A DNA stretch of 26,372 bases from Alphaproteobacteria bacterium (GTDB taxonomy: Bacteria > Pseudomonadota > Alphaproteobacteria > CAAGCB01 > CAG-977), in assembly GCA_900768845.1 (NCBI GenBank), contig CAAGEK010000047.1, positions 1 through 26,372 on the forward strand, given 5' to 3'. The notes beneath the pieces were generated by a model. The model did not search any database, was not told the DNA's origin, and saw nothing but the letters and a program-made list of their open reading frames with translations. Position numbers and translations under genes: made by a program. Position 1 is the first letter of the stretch, and each line of letters starts with the position of its first letter. Shown here piece by piece: positions 1 to 7,623 of the stretch.

Positions 1-263
1 CATGTTAATTACTCGGCACATCCCTGTACCAAATACCAAAGCCGTCCCGGCATCGTCTCTCAATTAATTACTAAATTGATCAAGGTCCTACACAATCAAA
101 TTACATCATCCGGTCTCCCGGACAACATAACCCACTGTATATCCTTCCGATGCACTAAAACTGCTCGCCATTCATAACCAGACCAGCTGCCCGTGCATCC
201 TCTCTATCCGCTTATTAACTCTACCTAACATCTCTACTCGCTAACCGAAGTCAGCAAAAAGCG
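1..263 (-). other. Untranslated leader downstream of tandem promoters, running off the window
   Basis: I see no convincing reading frame here on either strand. Read on the minus strand it is the stretch directly downstream of two strong promoters, and it leaves the window after about 260 bases. A long non-coding leader behind doubled promoters is typical of a ribosomal RNA operon, but the 16S start is not in the window, so this is inference. I could not identify a boxA or other antitermination element with confidence. Confidence 0.35.
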
Positions 264-292
264 TTTTATCAAAATCAACTTAGCTCTGTCAA
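264..292 (-). promoter_or_regulatory. Sigma70-type promoter P2 (leftward)
   Basis: On the minus strand a perfect -35 box TTGACA (287-292) is followed after about 17 bases by an AT-rich -10 region, GATAAAAC (263-270). It lies about 80 bases downstream of a second promoter of the same polarity. No gene follows inside the window, so its transcript runs past position 1. Confidence 0.5.
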
Positions 293-346
293 CTTCTTTT
301 TTCGCTTTTTTTTTCTTTCCGCCCCTCTCTCAAGAGGCAGACGCGG

Positions 347-375
347 TTATATACAATCATCATCCATACTGTCAA
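347..375 (-). promoter_or_regulatory. Sigma70-type promoter P1 (leftward), GC-rich discriminator
   Basis: On the minus strand TTGACA (370-375) is separated by 16 bases from TATATA (348-353). The bases after the -10 box are GC-rich (CCGCGTC), as in stringently controlled stable-RNA promoters. Together with the second promoter at 264-292 it forms a tandem pair directed out of the window to the left. The promoter sequence is seen directly; the rRNA assignment is inferred. Confidence 0.55.
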
Positions 376-394
376 TACCTTTTTTCATTAATCT

Positions 395-419
395 TAAAAA
401 ACTTTCGGATCATCCCAAA
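395..419 (-). terminator. Weak candidate terminator of the S24 repressor gene
   Basis: On the minus strand a short imperfect hairpin (403-419, arms TTTGGGAT/ATCCGAAA with one mismatch and a three-base loop) is followed by a run of six T. It lies just past the repressor stop codon. The stem is short, so this is tentative. Confidence 0.25.
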
Positions 420-425
420 CAGGCT

Positions 426-1337
426 CTATTTCACTTGCTTTCCTTTGATCAGAGCCATCAATTCGCCGACCAAATCCAAAGCTTTGCCTTCTCCGGAATT
501 GCACCGCGCATACAAAAGTCCGAACATTTTGGAAAACGTTTCCCTGTCGATTCTGCCGTACAGAGGTTCAATCGCCTCGAAACAGTCCTTCACAATCCCT
601 TCATCCAAAACAATATCGCTTTTGGGACGCGAATCCGAAAGCTCCGACGCGTCAATCCCTTCCAGAACGAAACGAACGGGAGCGATCATCGTCACGCAAG
701 ATAAACTGCGTTCTTCGCTGAACGGGCTTTGGACGCCCGAATCGTCGGCGTCCAGCCATCCGGTCAACAGAATCGTATCTTTCCCGACCTTTTCAAACCG
801 CTTGATTGTCGAAAGCTCGGCTTCCTTTCCCTTGATGAAAGATTTCGTGCGTATCAAAACGGATTCGCCCGCTTTCGGCTTGTCCGAAGGGGAAACGATG
901 CAAATGTTACCGTCGCGAATTCCGGCGGGAACCATTGAATTGCCGCGGCACAAAACGGCGAATCCGTCTTTCGGTTTTAAAAACGACGGAACGGCGATTT
1001 TATAGCTTAAAGCCGATTCGTTGTACCAGCCCTGCTTTATCCCGCAGTTCGCCAAGCCGGTTACCGGAATCAAAGAAACCTTTCCGACTCCGCCCGCGAT
1101 CCGGTCGCATCCGGCATATCCCTTGCCGGTCAACAGCCAATCCAGAGAAACGCCGGTTTCCTCGGCGATGCGGCACAAATGCGTATGTTTCGGAATGCTT
1201 CCTTCCGACCACATTCTGGCGAATGTTCCAGCGGGTATCCCTATGCGCTTCGCCCAGCGGAAAGGTTCTTCCGAACCGATCAGCAAAGCGAGTCGCGAAC
1301 GGAAAGAATCGTTCCTGTTCAACATATTCGTCGGCAT
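426..1337 (-). CDS. Phage-type repressor: N-terminal HTH, C-terminal S24 (LexA/CI-like) domain
   Basis: A transcriptional repressor of the CI/LexA-like class. The first ~65 residues form a lambda-type helix-turn-helix (WAKRIGIPAGTFARMW region, then TGVSLDWLLTGKG, the usual end of such a domain). The C-terminal half carries the S24 signature: GNSMVPAGIRDG with the nucleophilic Ser, and STIKRFEK with the general-base Lys, so the catalytic dyad appears intact. Such proteins bind palindromic operators and may self-cleave on RecA activation; cleavage here is inference, and no clear Ala-Gly site was identified. The frame opens at 1361, but a G-rich ribosome-binding stretch lies before the ATG at 1337 and none before 1361, so I prefer 1337 (303 aa). 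A 14-base inverted repeat sits about 75 bases upstream. It could be a phage remnant or a domesticated regulator; no other phage gene adjoins it. Confidence 0.8.
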   Translation of the reverse strand: MPTNMLNRNDSFRSRLALLIGSEEPFRWAKRIGIPAGTFARMWSEGSIPKHTHLCRIAEETGVSLDWLLTGKGYAGCDRIAGGVGKVSLIPVTGLANCGIKQGWYNESALSYKIAVPSFLKPKDGFAVLCRGNSMVPAGIRDGNICIVSPSDKPKAGESVLIRTKSFIKGKEAELSTIKRFEKVGKDTILLTGWLDADDSGVQSPFSEERSLSCVTMIAPVRFVLEGIDASELSDSRPKSDIVLDEGIVKDCFEAIEPLYGRIDRETFSKMFGLLYARCNSGEGKALDLVGELMALIKGKQVK

Positions 1338-1410
1338 CGTCTTTGTGTTCCCCCCCTGCATCGGGCAGAAATAAAGACCTAAAGATTCAATCGTCCTTCG
1401 CTTCTTGTTT

Positions 1411-1450
1411 CCGGAAACGGAAATTACATATTGAACATTTCCGTTTTCGG
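1411..1450. promoter_or_regulatory. Long inverted repeat, probable operator of the S24 repressor
   Basis: CCGGAAACGGAAAT (1411-1424) and ATTTCCGTTTTCGG (1437-1450) are inverted copies matching at 13 of 14 positions, with a 12-base spacer. The site lies upstream of the repressor start and overlaps a possible rightward -35 box (TTGAAC, 1431-1436). Position and symmetry suit autoregulation by a dimeric repressor. Confidence 0.5.
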
Positions 1451-1459
1451 AGTTAATCT

Positions 1460-1653
1460 TAAGACTGTAAAAACGTTTGCTTTACAGTTATGGCGCGAAA
1501 CCTGCCTGCAAAGCATTGTTTTTATCTTTAAGTCCCTTCCCTTTTCCCAAAGGGGCATAACTCCCCTGCAAAAGTTGTTAATGCCGTCTTTATGGAAAAG
1601 AGAAGACCTTTCTACCTGCTATGCCCGATATCCTCAACGGATATCGGGTTTTT
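1460..1653 (+). ncRNA. Candidate small RNA transcribed divergently from the repressor
   Basis: About 190 bases with no credible protein frame, bounded on the left by a weak promoter-like pair (TTGAAC 1431-1436, 17 bases, TAATCT 1454-1459) and on the right by a strong intrinsic terminator (1624-1653). Near the start is a hairpin with 7-base arms (CTGTAAA 1465-1471, TTTACAG 1481-1487). The terminator has its T-run on the plus strand and no plus-strand gene precedes it, which is the main argument for an independent transcript. It does not resemble 6S, 4.5S or tmRNA by eye. Confidence 0.3.
1624..1653 (+). terminator. Strong intrinsic terminator (plus strand)
   Basis: CCCGATATCC (1624-1633) and GGATATCGGG (1639-1648) form a perfect 10-bp stem with a 5-base loop, followed by TTTTT (1649-1653). 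The T-run is on the plus strand only; on the minus strand the base after the stem is not T-rich, so it is a poor terminator for the leftward motor operon ending at 1655. Confidence 0.75.
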
Positions 1654-1654
1654 A

Positions 1655-2188
1655 TCATTTTAATCCTTTTTCATCCCCGTTCGTTGATTTTTTTGCGGCG
1701 GCCAAAGCTTCCCTTTTCTTTTTAACTTTTGAAAACAGGAGCTTGAACGGAAAGAGCATCGCTCCCCAAACAAAGGAGAACGCCTTTTTCACCGTGCCGC
1801 CGGCGATTTTTTTCGCCCCGCGGAAAGCTAAGACCAGTATGAATTCGATTCCCAAGGGAATCATCATAATGATTATGAATTTCCCGATCGCCGGATACGC
1901 ATAATCGAAATACACCCCTAAAAACACACCGAAAGCGATCCCGACGTAATAACGCGTTTTTTTATCGAAAAAGAAAAAGGGAATCAGGTTGATGACAAAC
2001 AAAAAAACAAGGGTGAATAAAAGCAACAAAGCCGTTTCTTGGCCGATAAAACCGAAAATGCCGCCGATTGTATCGCGTGTTTCCACAAAAATGTCGCGAA
2101 TGTCACTGATGTCCTGATTCAACGAATCGATCGAATCGGATACCGCTTTGGTTTTTGCATGAAAGGATTCTATCAGTTCATCAAACAT
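1655..2188 (-). CDS. Small integral membrane protein, last gene of the motor operon
   Basis: I do not recognise the family. The 177-residue protein begins with a ~45-residue amphipathic, possibly coiled segment (FDELIESFHAKTKAVSDSIDSLNQDI). Two or three hydrophobic segments follow (about 50-72, 80-98 and 100-122), then a Lys-rich tail. Its start lies only 4 bases after the stop of the TPR gene, and the ribosome-binding site AAGG is inside the end of that gene, so the two are translationally coupled. Position at the end of a fliL/fliM/MotE operon suggests a motility-associated or envelope role, but that is context only. Confidence 0.7.
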   Translation of the reverse strand: MFDELIESFHAKTKAVSDSIDSLNQDISDIRDIFVETRDTIGGIFGFIGQETALLLLFTLVFLFVINLIPFFFFDKKTRYYVGIAFGVFLGVYFDYAYPAIGKFIIIMMIPLGIEFILVLAFRGAKKIAGGTVKKAFSFVWGAMLFPFKLLFSKVKKKREALAAAKKSTNGDEKGLK

Positions 2189-2192
2189 TGCC

Positions 2193-5100
2193 TTACCGAA
2201 CCGCTTGGCTCAGCCCCTGAGTTTTCAAAATGTCAACATAGTCCTTGGCGAAAGAATGGAAATTTTCCGCCGATTCGATTTCTTTTGCGACCGAGTGGTA
2301 GTCCAGCAACCCCTTTTTCGGCGATTGGGTAATGAAATCAAACGGTTGAGCCAACGCCGTTTTTTGCATATACGGCAGGAAATTTTCCCGCAACCGCATC
2401 ACGACCTTCGACCGGCCGGCCAAACGCAACGCCGCCGCCCAATCCAAAACCCTTTGAGCTTCCTGAGGCGTTAAGGGTTGCCCCGGAACAGGCTTTGCGA
2501 CCAAGTGGCGCATCGCGTCCGCCGCCTTTCCCCAATCTTTCGCCTGCCAATAGATTTCCGCCCGCAAAGCCTTTGCCTCCGCCGAGTCGTCGTCCTCCAA
2601 CACTTTTCCGGCCTCGTCCGTTTTCCCTCCGTCGGCCAGTGCTTTCGCCTTAATGTATTTTCTTTGCGCCGCGACTTTGGCGGAGAAAGGCGTTTTTTCG
2701 CTGTCTGACAGAGCTTTTAAAGCTTTTTCGGGTTCTTTGTTCAACAAACGGATCAACGCCAAACGCGTAAATATGATTCCTTTTTCTTTGGCGGCGATTC
2801 GCTTGCCCGTTTCCCGTTCCAACAATCCCGCGGCAGGTTCCAGCAAATCAATGGCGACCAACCTGTCGGCAAGACGGCGCACGATTTTCGCCCCCTTTTC
2901 CCCTTCGGGCGTCAATTCGCCGAATTCGTTATACAAAGCCACCGCCTTGACGGGAGACAACCGGTTGCCGTCGTCATCCAAATAAATATGCTCGAATATT
3001 TGCGACATAAGAGGACGGATCTGTTTGCTTTCGGGCATATCGCGGAAACGGATTTGCATATTTTTCAACAACCGCAGAACCTTTGCATATTCTTTTTGAT
3101 CCTGATATGCGGCGACCAGCATTGTCATCAGGTTGTATTCAAAGGCGTCCCCCCGCCACGCATACATCAACTTTTCCAATTCGGCGATTCGCTCTTCGGG
3201 CGAAATCTGGTTCAGCCTCGTTTGCATCCTGATTTTTTCCAGACTGCCCATCGCACGGAAATAATAATCCTTTCCCGACGCCAGCAACGACATTTCCTTG
3301 ACGGCCTGATTGTACATACCGGAACTTTCCTGCCACAAGGCATGGTAAAAGGCGATTTCCGCGTCTTCGGATGCGGAATTCAAAGGATTATAAGCGGCTT
3401 CGGTAAAGTTCTGGACGGCGAATCCGTCACCGCCCGCCACCGCGGCATGAAGCCCCGCAAGAGCAAGCCTTGTTTTAATAACCGGCGGACAGTTTTGCAA
3501 AATCCCCATGTTGTTTTTCATGGGAGCCAAATATTTTTCAGGAGTCGGAGAAGTCGCCGCCAAAGTCGCCCCGCGCCAGAAATCGACGGCTCCGTCTTTT
3601 CCGATCAACGGAGAAGCGAAATCTTTCATCGCTTCGTCATAGCGCATCATCATAAAATTCGCCGCCCCGCGCAACGCCGGAACAGCGGGTTCGCGTTCAA
3701 ACGAAGGCGCGTCGAAAACCAACGATCGTAACGTTCCCAACGTTTCCGGATACATTCCGTTCGCAAAATAAAAACGAGCCAAAGCCAGACGTTTCAAAGG
3801 CTTTTCATTTTTTGAAGCCTCCGAAACCTCGTGACGCAACTTTTTCAAATTCGCGTTGTACGCCGCCGGATCGTCGCCGCCCCAAACACCGACGTCCAAC
3901 AGCTGAGCCAACGGATCTTTTTGAACGGACGATCTGGCCAGATACGACAAAGCCTCTTCGGGCGAAAAGCGCATACCGCCCTTGGGCCCGCGGATTTCCA
4001 CGCCGGAAGTGCTGGGATAAACGTTCACGCCCTCGGAGTTCGGAATAACGACAACGCCTTGCGCCGTCGCGGGAAAGGAAGCGTCGACGAACGAACGGGA
4101 GTGAGCGACGCCCTTGCCCGTTTCGTAAACGGGGACGATGTACATCAAATCCCCCACTTCCGGATCAATCAGGGGAATGACGTGCGGCATCTGCTCCAAA
4201 GGAATGAAAATGCGGGGGCCGAAAGGCGTCCTGCGTTGTAAAAGAAGATCGGCGTTTTGTTGCGGAAGCAACGGTTTGTACATCAAATCCACAATCCACA
4301 ACAATCCTTCGCGGCGGAAAACGGGATTGTATCCCTCCGCCGTGACGAAACGTAAAATCGTCGCGTGGGAATGGGGAATTTGAACCATTTCATGGATAAT
4401 ATCTTTGTTGAGCATCAATTCCGTATCGAAATCGAACGTATTTTTGCGATCGAAGACAATCCACAAATAGCCGTCGCGCCTGAACGCCGCGGCTCCCGTC
4501 AATCTGGGCCACGAAAAACTGAGCGTCACACTGCGCCATCCGGATTCGCCGAAAGCCGGCAACGCCGTTTCGTCTTCGGAGGAAAAACCGCGCGGATCGG
4601 ACACTTGAACCAGACGAACCGTGTCCTGATCGTCGGAATACGGTAAAGGCTCAATCGGTTTTTCTGCCGGTTCTTCAGGCGGTTCCGGCTTTTTCTCCGA
4701 CGCCGGCGGAACGGGGGGGGAAATCTTCTTTACCGTTGGCTTGCCCTTGCTTGTTTTCATTCCCGAAGAGGGCTTTCCGGCCGCCCCTGCGGAAGAAGGC
4801 CGCCCCGTCGTTACCGGACGGCGAGCCGCGGTTTCGATTTTCCGCCCTTTTACAGGCGTCAAATTCAAATAAACCCGCGTTCCCCGCTCTCCGGCGTCCG
4901 CCTGATAACCGTCCGGCAGGGCAACGCTTACGGACAGCCTGCCGTTTCCGGAAGAAACGTCCCATTTTTGCAAATCGGGCGGCAAAACGGACACAATCTG
5001 GGTTAAATCAATCGAGTCGGCGGGAATATCCGTCCTGAAAGAAATTCGGTAAACGCCGTTTTCCGTTTTCTGAGAAAAAGGCGTCCTTTCCCTCCATGAA

Positions 5101-5711
5101 AAAACGATTTGGTCGGCATTGGCGCGCTGAACGGCGAAAAGCGATACCGGTTTATCTTTATCCGACGCCGGCAAGTGTGCCCGCGAAGAAACGGGTTGAG
5201 GCAAAACAGCCGCAAAAGGAGCTGAAGACGCTGTACGGGCGACCGGCGCGGATTGATTCGCGGCGATGGGGGAAGGCCGCACGCTCCGCCCTGCGCCCGA
5301 AACCGGCGAAGAAGCGCGTTGACGTTCGGGAACGGGAGTTTTCGGATCATCCGTTCCCAACAAATCAAGCGTCAGACTGTTTTCGTTGCCGAAATCGCGT
5401 ATTAAAAACGGTCGGGAAAAGACCAGCGAAAGCGTCCGCCCGTCCCTGCCTACGGCGACCGAACGCACGGAATCGGGCAAACGGCGGCGGATAAGGGCGA
5501 CATCCGCATCGATTTCGCGGGAAAAAGCGACGGTCACACGGCCTTCGGATTTTGAAACACGATATTGCGTCGGGTATTCCCATTGAAATTCAATACGCGA
5601 AAACCCGTCGAACGCCGCCGGAGAAACGGTCAAAGACGCGGCGAGCGTCTGCATGGCCGTTCCGAGCCATACAAGTGCAACCATCGCCGCAAATTTCGCC
5701 TTTTTTATCAT
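2193..5711 (-). CDS. Giant secreted TPR protein of the flagellar motor operon
   Basis: A 1172-residue exported protein. Residues 1-24 form a Sec signal peptide ending TLAA. It appears to contain three divergent copies of a beta-rich module: about 26-120 (RIEFQWEYP...VTVAFSREI...SLTLDLL), 188-288 (QIVFSWRER...YRISFRTDI...RVYLNL) and 390-475 (VTLSFSWPR...LWIVFDRKN...LLWIVDL), resembling AMIN-type strands. The first two are separated by Pro/Ser/Ala-rich linkers (121-187 and 289-358). From about residue 620 to the end the protein is alpha-helical with TPR-like repeats (LARFYFANGMYPETL; YQDQKEYAKVLRLL). Large TPR proteins occur beside fliM/MotE in other alphaproteobacteria, so a periplasmic scaffold for the motor is plausible, but no function is shown. 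Start ATG at 5711 follows GGGCGGGAA. Confidence 0.8.
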   Translation of the reverse strand: MIKKAKFAAMVALVWLGTAMQTLAASLTVSPAAFDGFSRIEFQWEYPTQYRVSKSEGRVTVAFSREIDADVALIRRRLPDSVRSVAVGRDGRTLSLVFSRPFLIRDFGNENSLTLDLLGTDDPKTPVPERQRASSPVSGAGRSVRPSPIAANQSAPVARTASSAPFAAVLPQPVSSRAHLPASDKDKPVSLFAVQRANADQIVFSWRERTPFSQKTENGVYRISFRTDIPADSIDLTQIVSVLPPDLQKWDVSSGNGRLSVSVALPDGYQADAGERGTRVYLNLTPVKGRKIETAARRPVTTGRPSSAGAAGKPSSGMKTSKGKPTVKKISPPVPPASEKKPEPPEEPAEKPIEPLPYSDDQDTVRLVQVSDPRGFSSEDETALPAFGESGWRSVTLSFSWPRLTGAAAFRRDGYLWIVFDRKNTFDFDTELMLNKDIIHEMVQIPHSHATILRFVTAEGYNPVFRREGLLWIVDLMYKPLLPQQNADLLLQRRTPFGPRIFIPLEQMPHVIPLIDPEVGDLMYIVPVYETGKGVAHSRSFVDASFPATAQGVVVIPNSEGVNVYPSTSGVEIRGPKGGMRFSPEEALSYLARSSVQKDPLAQLLDVGVWGGDDPAAYNANLKKLRHEVSEASKNEKPLKRLALARFYFANGMYPETLGTLRSLVFDAPSFEREPAVPALRGAANFMMMRYDEAMKDFASPLIGKDGAVDFWRGATLAATSPTPEKYLAPMKNNMGILQNCPPVIKTRLALAGLHAAVAGGDGFAVQNFTEAAYNPLNSASEDAEIAFYHALWQESSGMYNQAVKEMSLLASGKDYYFRAMGSLEKIRMQTRLNQISPEERIAELEKLMYAWRGDAFEYNLMTMLVAAYQDQKEYAKVLRLLKNMQIRFRDMPESKQIRPLMSQIFEHIYLDDDGNRLSPVKAVALYNEFGELTPEGEKGAKIVRRLADRLVAIDLLEPAAGLLERETGKRIAAKEKGIIFTRLALIRLLNKEPEKALKALSDSEKTPFSAKVAAQRKYIKAKALADGGKTDEAGKVLEDDDSAEAKALRAEIYWQAKDWGKAADAMRHLVAKPVPGQPLTPQEAQRVLDWAAALRLAGRSKVVMRLRENFLPYMQKTALAQPFDFITQSPKKGLLDYHSVAKEIESAENFHSFAKDYVDILKTQGLSQAVR

Positions 5712-5760
5712 TTCCCGCCCGTTTTCCTTTTCTCCGGAACCCCTTTACACTCAATCCCCC

Positions 5761-6147
5761 TCAAGACCCGCCGAACAGTTTTGCCATTTTTTTCTGCAAC
5801 GTCGCTTTGGTAAACGGTTTGGCGATAAAATCGGCCGCTCCGGATTTTTTCATGGACAGGATTTGGTCGTCGCCGCTTTCTGCACTGATTAAAATAAACG
5901 GCACATCCTTCAGCTTTTCATCGGATTTTACGGCGGCCATAAAATTTTCGCCGCTTTCGGGGCCGGTGTGCCAATCGAACACGACCAATCCGAACGTTTC
6001 CTTTTTCAACAAATCCATCGCCTCGACCGTCGTTCCGGCTTCGCGGACATCGGAAAAGCCCAACTGATTGAACAAATTGCGGATGACGCCGCGCATCGTT
6101 TGATAATCATCAATAATCAATACACTGATTTGCGTGTTTACGGACAT
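5761..6147 (-). CDS. Single-domain CheY-like response regulator
   Basis: A 128-residue receiver with no output domain. All phosphorylation residues are visible: acidic pair D13-D14, phospho-acceptor D58 (LVVFDWH), S88 (ILISA) and K110 followed by Pro (FIAKPF). Stand-alone receivers next to fliM usually act on the flagellar switch, so it may bind FliM or modulate motor output. It lies between MotE and the giant TPR gene in the same orientation, with a 71-base gap to MotE and 49 bases to the TPR gene. The start is preceded by ACGGGGAAAATCA. A weak promoter-like pair (TTACAC, 16 bases, TATAAC) lies just upstream, so it may have some transcription of its own. No cognate kinase is in the window. 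Confidence 0.88.
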   Translation of the reverse strand: MSVNTQISVLIIDDYQTMRGVIRNLFNQLGFSDVREAGTTVEAMDLLKKETFGLVVFDWHTGPESGENFMAAVKSDEKLKDVPFILISAESGDDQILSMKKSGAADFIAKPFTKATLQKKMAKLFGGS

Positions 6148-6218
6148 TGATTTTCCCCGTTATATGAAAGCATCAATGCAGTGTAAGTTATCTTTATTTT
6201 TTATAAAAGCATAAAAGC

Positions 6219-6995
6219 TCAATTTCCGTTTCCGGCGGAAATATTATCATCCGTCCCGTCGTCCGGTTCAAACCCCGGCAATTTTTTTCTGTTTGCCAGT
6301 TCCGCCGTCAACGCCGTCGCCTTTGTTGCATCCATGGCCGCCAAAATCGGCGCGGATTTAGCCTCTTTCATCCGTTCAAACAGACGAACCAGCAAATCCA
6401 TTTCCATTTCATTGAACAGCCGCGCCGCATCTTTCGGTTTCATCGCCGAATAGATTTTAACCAGATTGTTCAGACGTTCGCGTTCTTTTTTATCATAAAC
6501 GCCGACCAAATCCTTAATCGAAGATTCCAGTTCCTTCAATTTGGCGATTTTGGCGTCAATCTGAGCTTCCGCCGCCTTTAAAACGGCGGACTGCTGTTCG
6601 ATTTTGCGTTCGCGTTCGTCCAGCTCTTCGCGACGGCGCGCCAATTTTTGCAAGACCTCCAATTCGGACTGGCTGAACGACGAAGCCCCGCCGAAAAGGG
6701 ACGAAGCGTTCTTTTTCGCTTCGCCGGCGACTTTCGACGTTTCCCCCCCGCCGGTCGCAGACGTTTCCGATTGAGCCAGAACACGGCTGACGGCGACGGG
6801 AGAAGTTGAAACCAGTTCCTCCTGCGCCTCTGCGGAAAACAGACTGCGCCACAAAACGCCGACGCGCACGCTCAGCATCATCACCGAAAAGAAAATAACC
6901 AGCGGCAACAGCCTGAACGCCGATTTGTTCCTGCGCTTTTTGGCTTTCGGATGTTTCGTTTCCCGCCCCGACGGGCGTTCAGCGGCTTTTGTCAT
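6219..6995 (-). CDS. MotE-like flagellar motor protein (MgtE_N-type domain)
   Basis: A 258-residue single-pass protein. The basic N-terminus (KHPKAKKRRNK) precedes one transmembrane helix at about 28-46 (FRLLPLVIFFSVMMLSV). A Ser/Gly-rich linker and a coiled coil (about 108-165, LARRREELDERERKIEQQ) follow, then a C-terminal helical region (IYSAMKPKDAARLFNEMEMDLLVRLFERM) of the MgtE N-terminal type found in MotE/FliG-like proteins. In alphaproteobacteria MotE is a periplasmic chaperone-like partner of MotC needed for motor function. I chose the ATG at 6995, which has AGGGGG five bases upstream, over the TTG one codon earlier. The neighbours fliM and DUF6468 support the assignment. Confidence 0.82.
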   Translation of the reverse strand: MTKAAERPSGRETKHPKAKKRRNKSAFRLLPLVIFFSVMMLSVRVGVLWRSLFSAEAQEELVSTSPVAVSRVLAQSETSATGGGETSKVAGEAKKNASSLFGGASSFSQSELEVLQKLARRREELDERERKIEQQSAVLKAAEAQIDAKIAKLKELESSIKDLVGVYDKKERERLNNLVKIYSAMKPKDAARLFNEMEMDLLVRLFERMKEAKSAPILAAMDATKATALTAELANRKKLPGFEPDDGTDDNISAGNGN

Positions 6996-7010
6996 CAACG
7001 CCCCCTTTTA

Positions 7011-7619
7011 TCAACGCATGGATCTCAGAGCTTTCAACAACTCGCGTTCGGCTTCGGAACGTTCGTCGTCGTCGCCGGCGAAAGAAACCATCGACGCTTT
7101 TCTGCGTCCCGACGCAGTCGCAGGCTCCGGCGGATTGTCGCGCAAAATGTCTTCGACGACGGACACGGCGGACGACATGATTTCTTCGGGATCGTCGACC
7201 AAAGGCCGTTTTTTCTGCTTTCCCGACGTTTTGGCCGGTTTGGGAGCGGGTTCGGCGTCTTCCGCACGTTCCGCCGAAGAAGCGGCCGCCGCCGCACGAA
7301 TCGGAGCGGAAGCCTTGCTTTCCAAACGGGTCAGCGCGTTCTCCGCCCGTTCGATCATAAACGCCAGATCATCGCGCAGGGTTTGGGCTTTTTGAATTTG
7401 ATCCTTCAGCGCGCCGCCCGTGCTGTCCGCCGCCTGTTTCAATCGGGGGATGCCGGCTTCCGCACGGGTCGTCGCCTCGTTGAACGCTTCGATCAACCGT
7501 CCCAAGTCGTTGCGGCTGCTTCTCAGAACCTCCAACCGTTTGTTCAGGATGACGGCGAAAACGATCGTCGGTATCAACAAACAAATCACCACGATGTTCA
7601 GCAAAATTTCAGCCGACAT
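7011..7619 (-). CDS. DUF6468 flagellar-operon membrane protein
   Basis: A 202-residue protein with an N-terminal transmembrane helix (about 4-24, EILLNIVVICLLIPTIVFAVI). A helical stretch follows (about 25-115, LEVLRSSRNDLGRLIEAFNEATTRAE through DDLAFMIERAENALTRLE), then an Ala/Lys-rich disordered tail. This pattern, and the place between fliM and motE, match the DUF6468 family found beside alphaproteobacterial fliM. The exact role is unknown. It starts 4 bases after the fliM stop with AGAAGGA as ribosome-binding site, so it is likely coupled to fliM. Confidence 0.78.
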   Translation of the reverse strand: MSAEILLNIVVICLLIPTIVFAVILNKRLEVLRSSRNDLGRLIEAFNEATTRAEAGIPRLKQAADSTGGALKDQIQKAQTLRDDLAFMIERAENALTRLESKASAPIRAAAAASSAERAEDAEPAPKPAKTSGKQKKRPLVDDPEEIMSSAVSVVEDILRDNPPEPATASGRRKASMVSFAGDDDERSEAERELLKALRSMR

Positions 7620-7623
7620 ATTT

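Noticed and set aside
445..1456. Several open frames on the plus strand opposite the S24 repressor
   Set aside because: They lack ribosome-binding sites and recognisable protein motifs, and lie opposite a gene with clear HTH and S24 motifs.
1490..1531. 13-codon ORF in the candidate small RNA
   Set aside because: No ribosome-binding site and no recognisable peptide; too short to claim.
2988..3731. 247-codon frame on the plus strand within the giant TPR gene
   Set aside because: Composition (rich in His, Arg, Phe, Gln) is typical of a reverse-strand shadow; no start signal and no domain.
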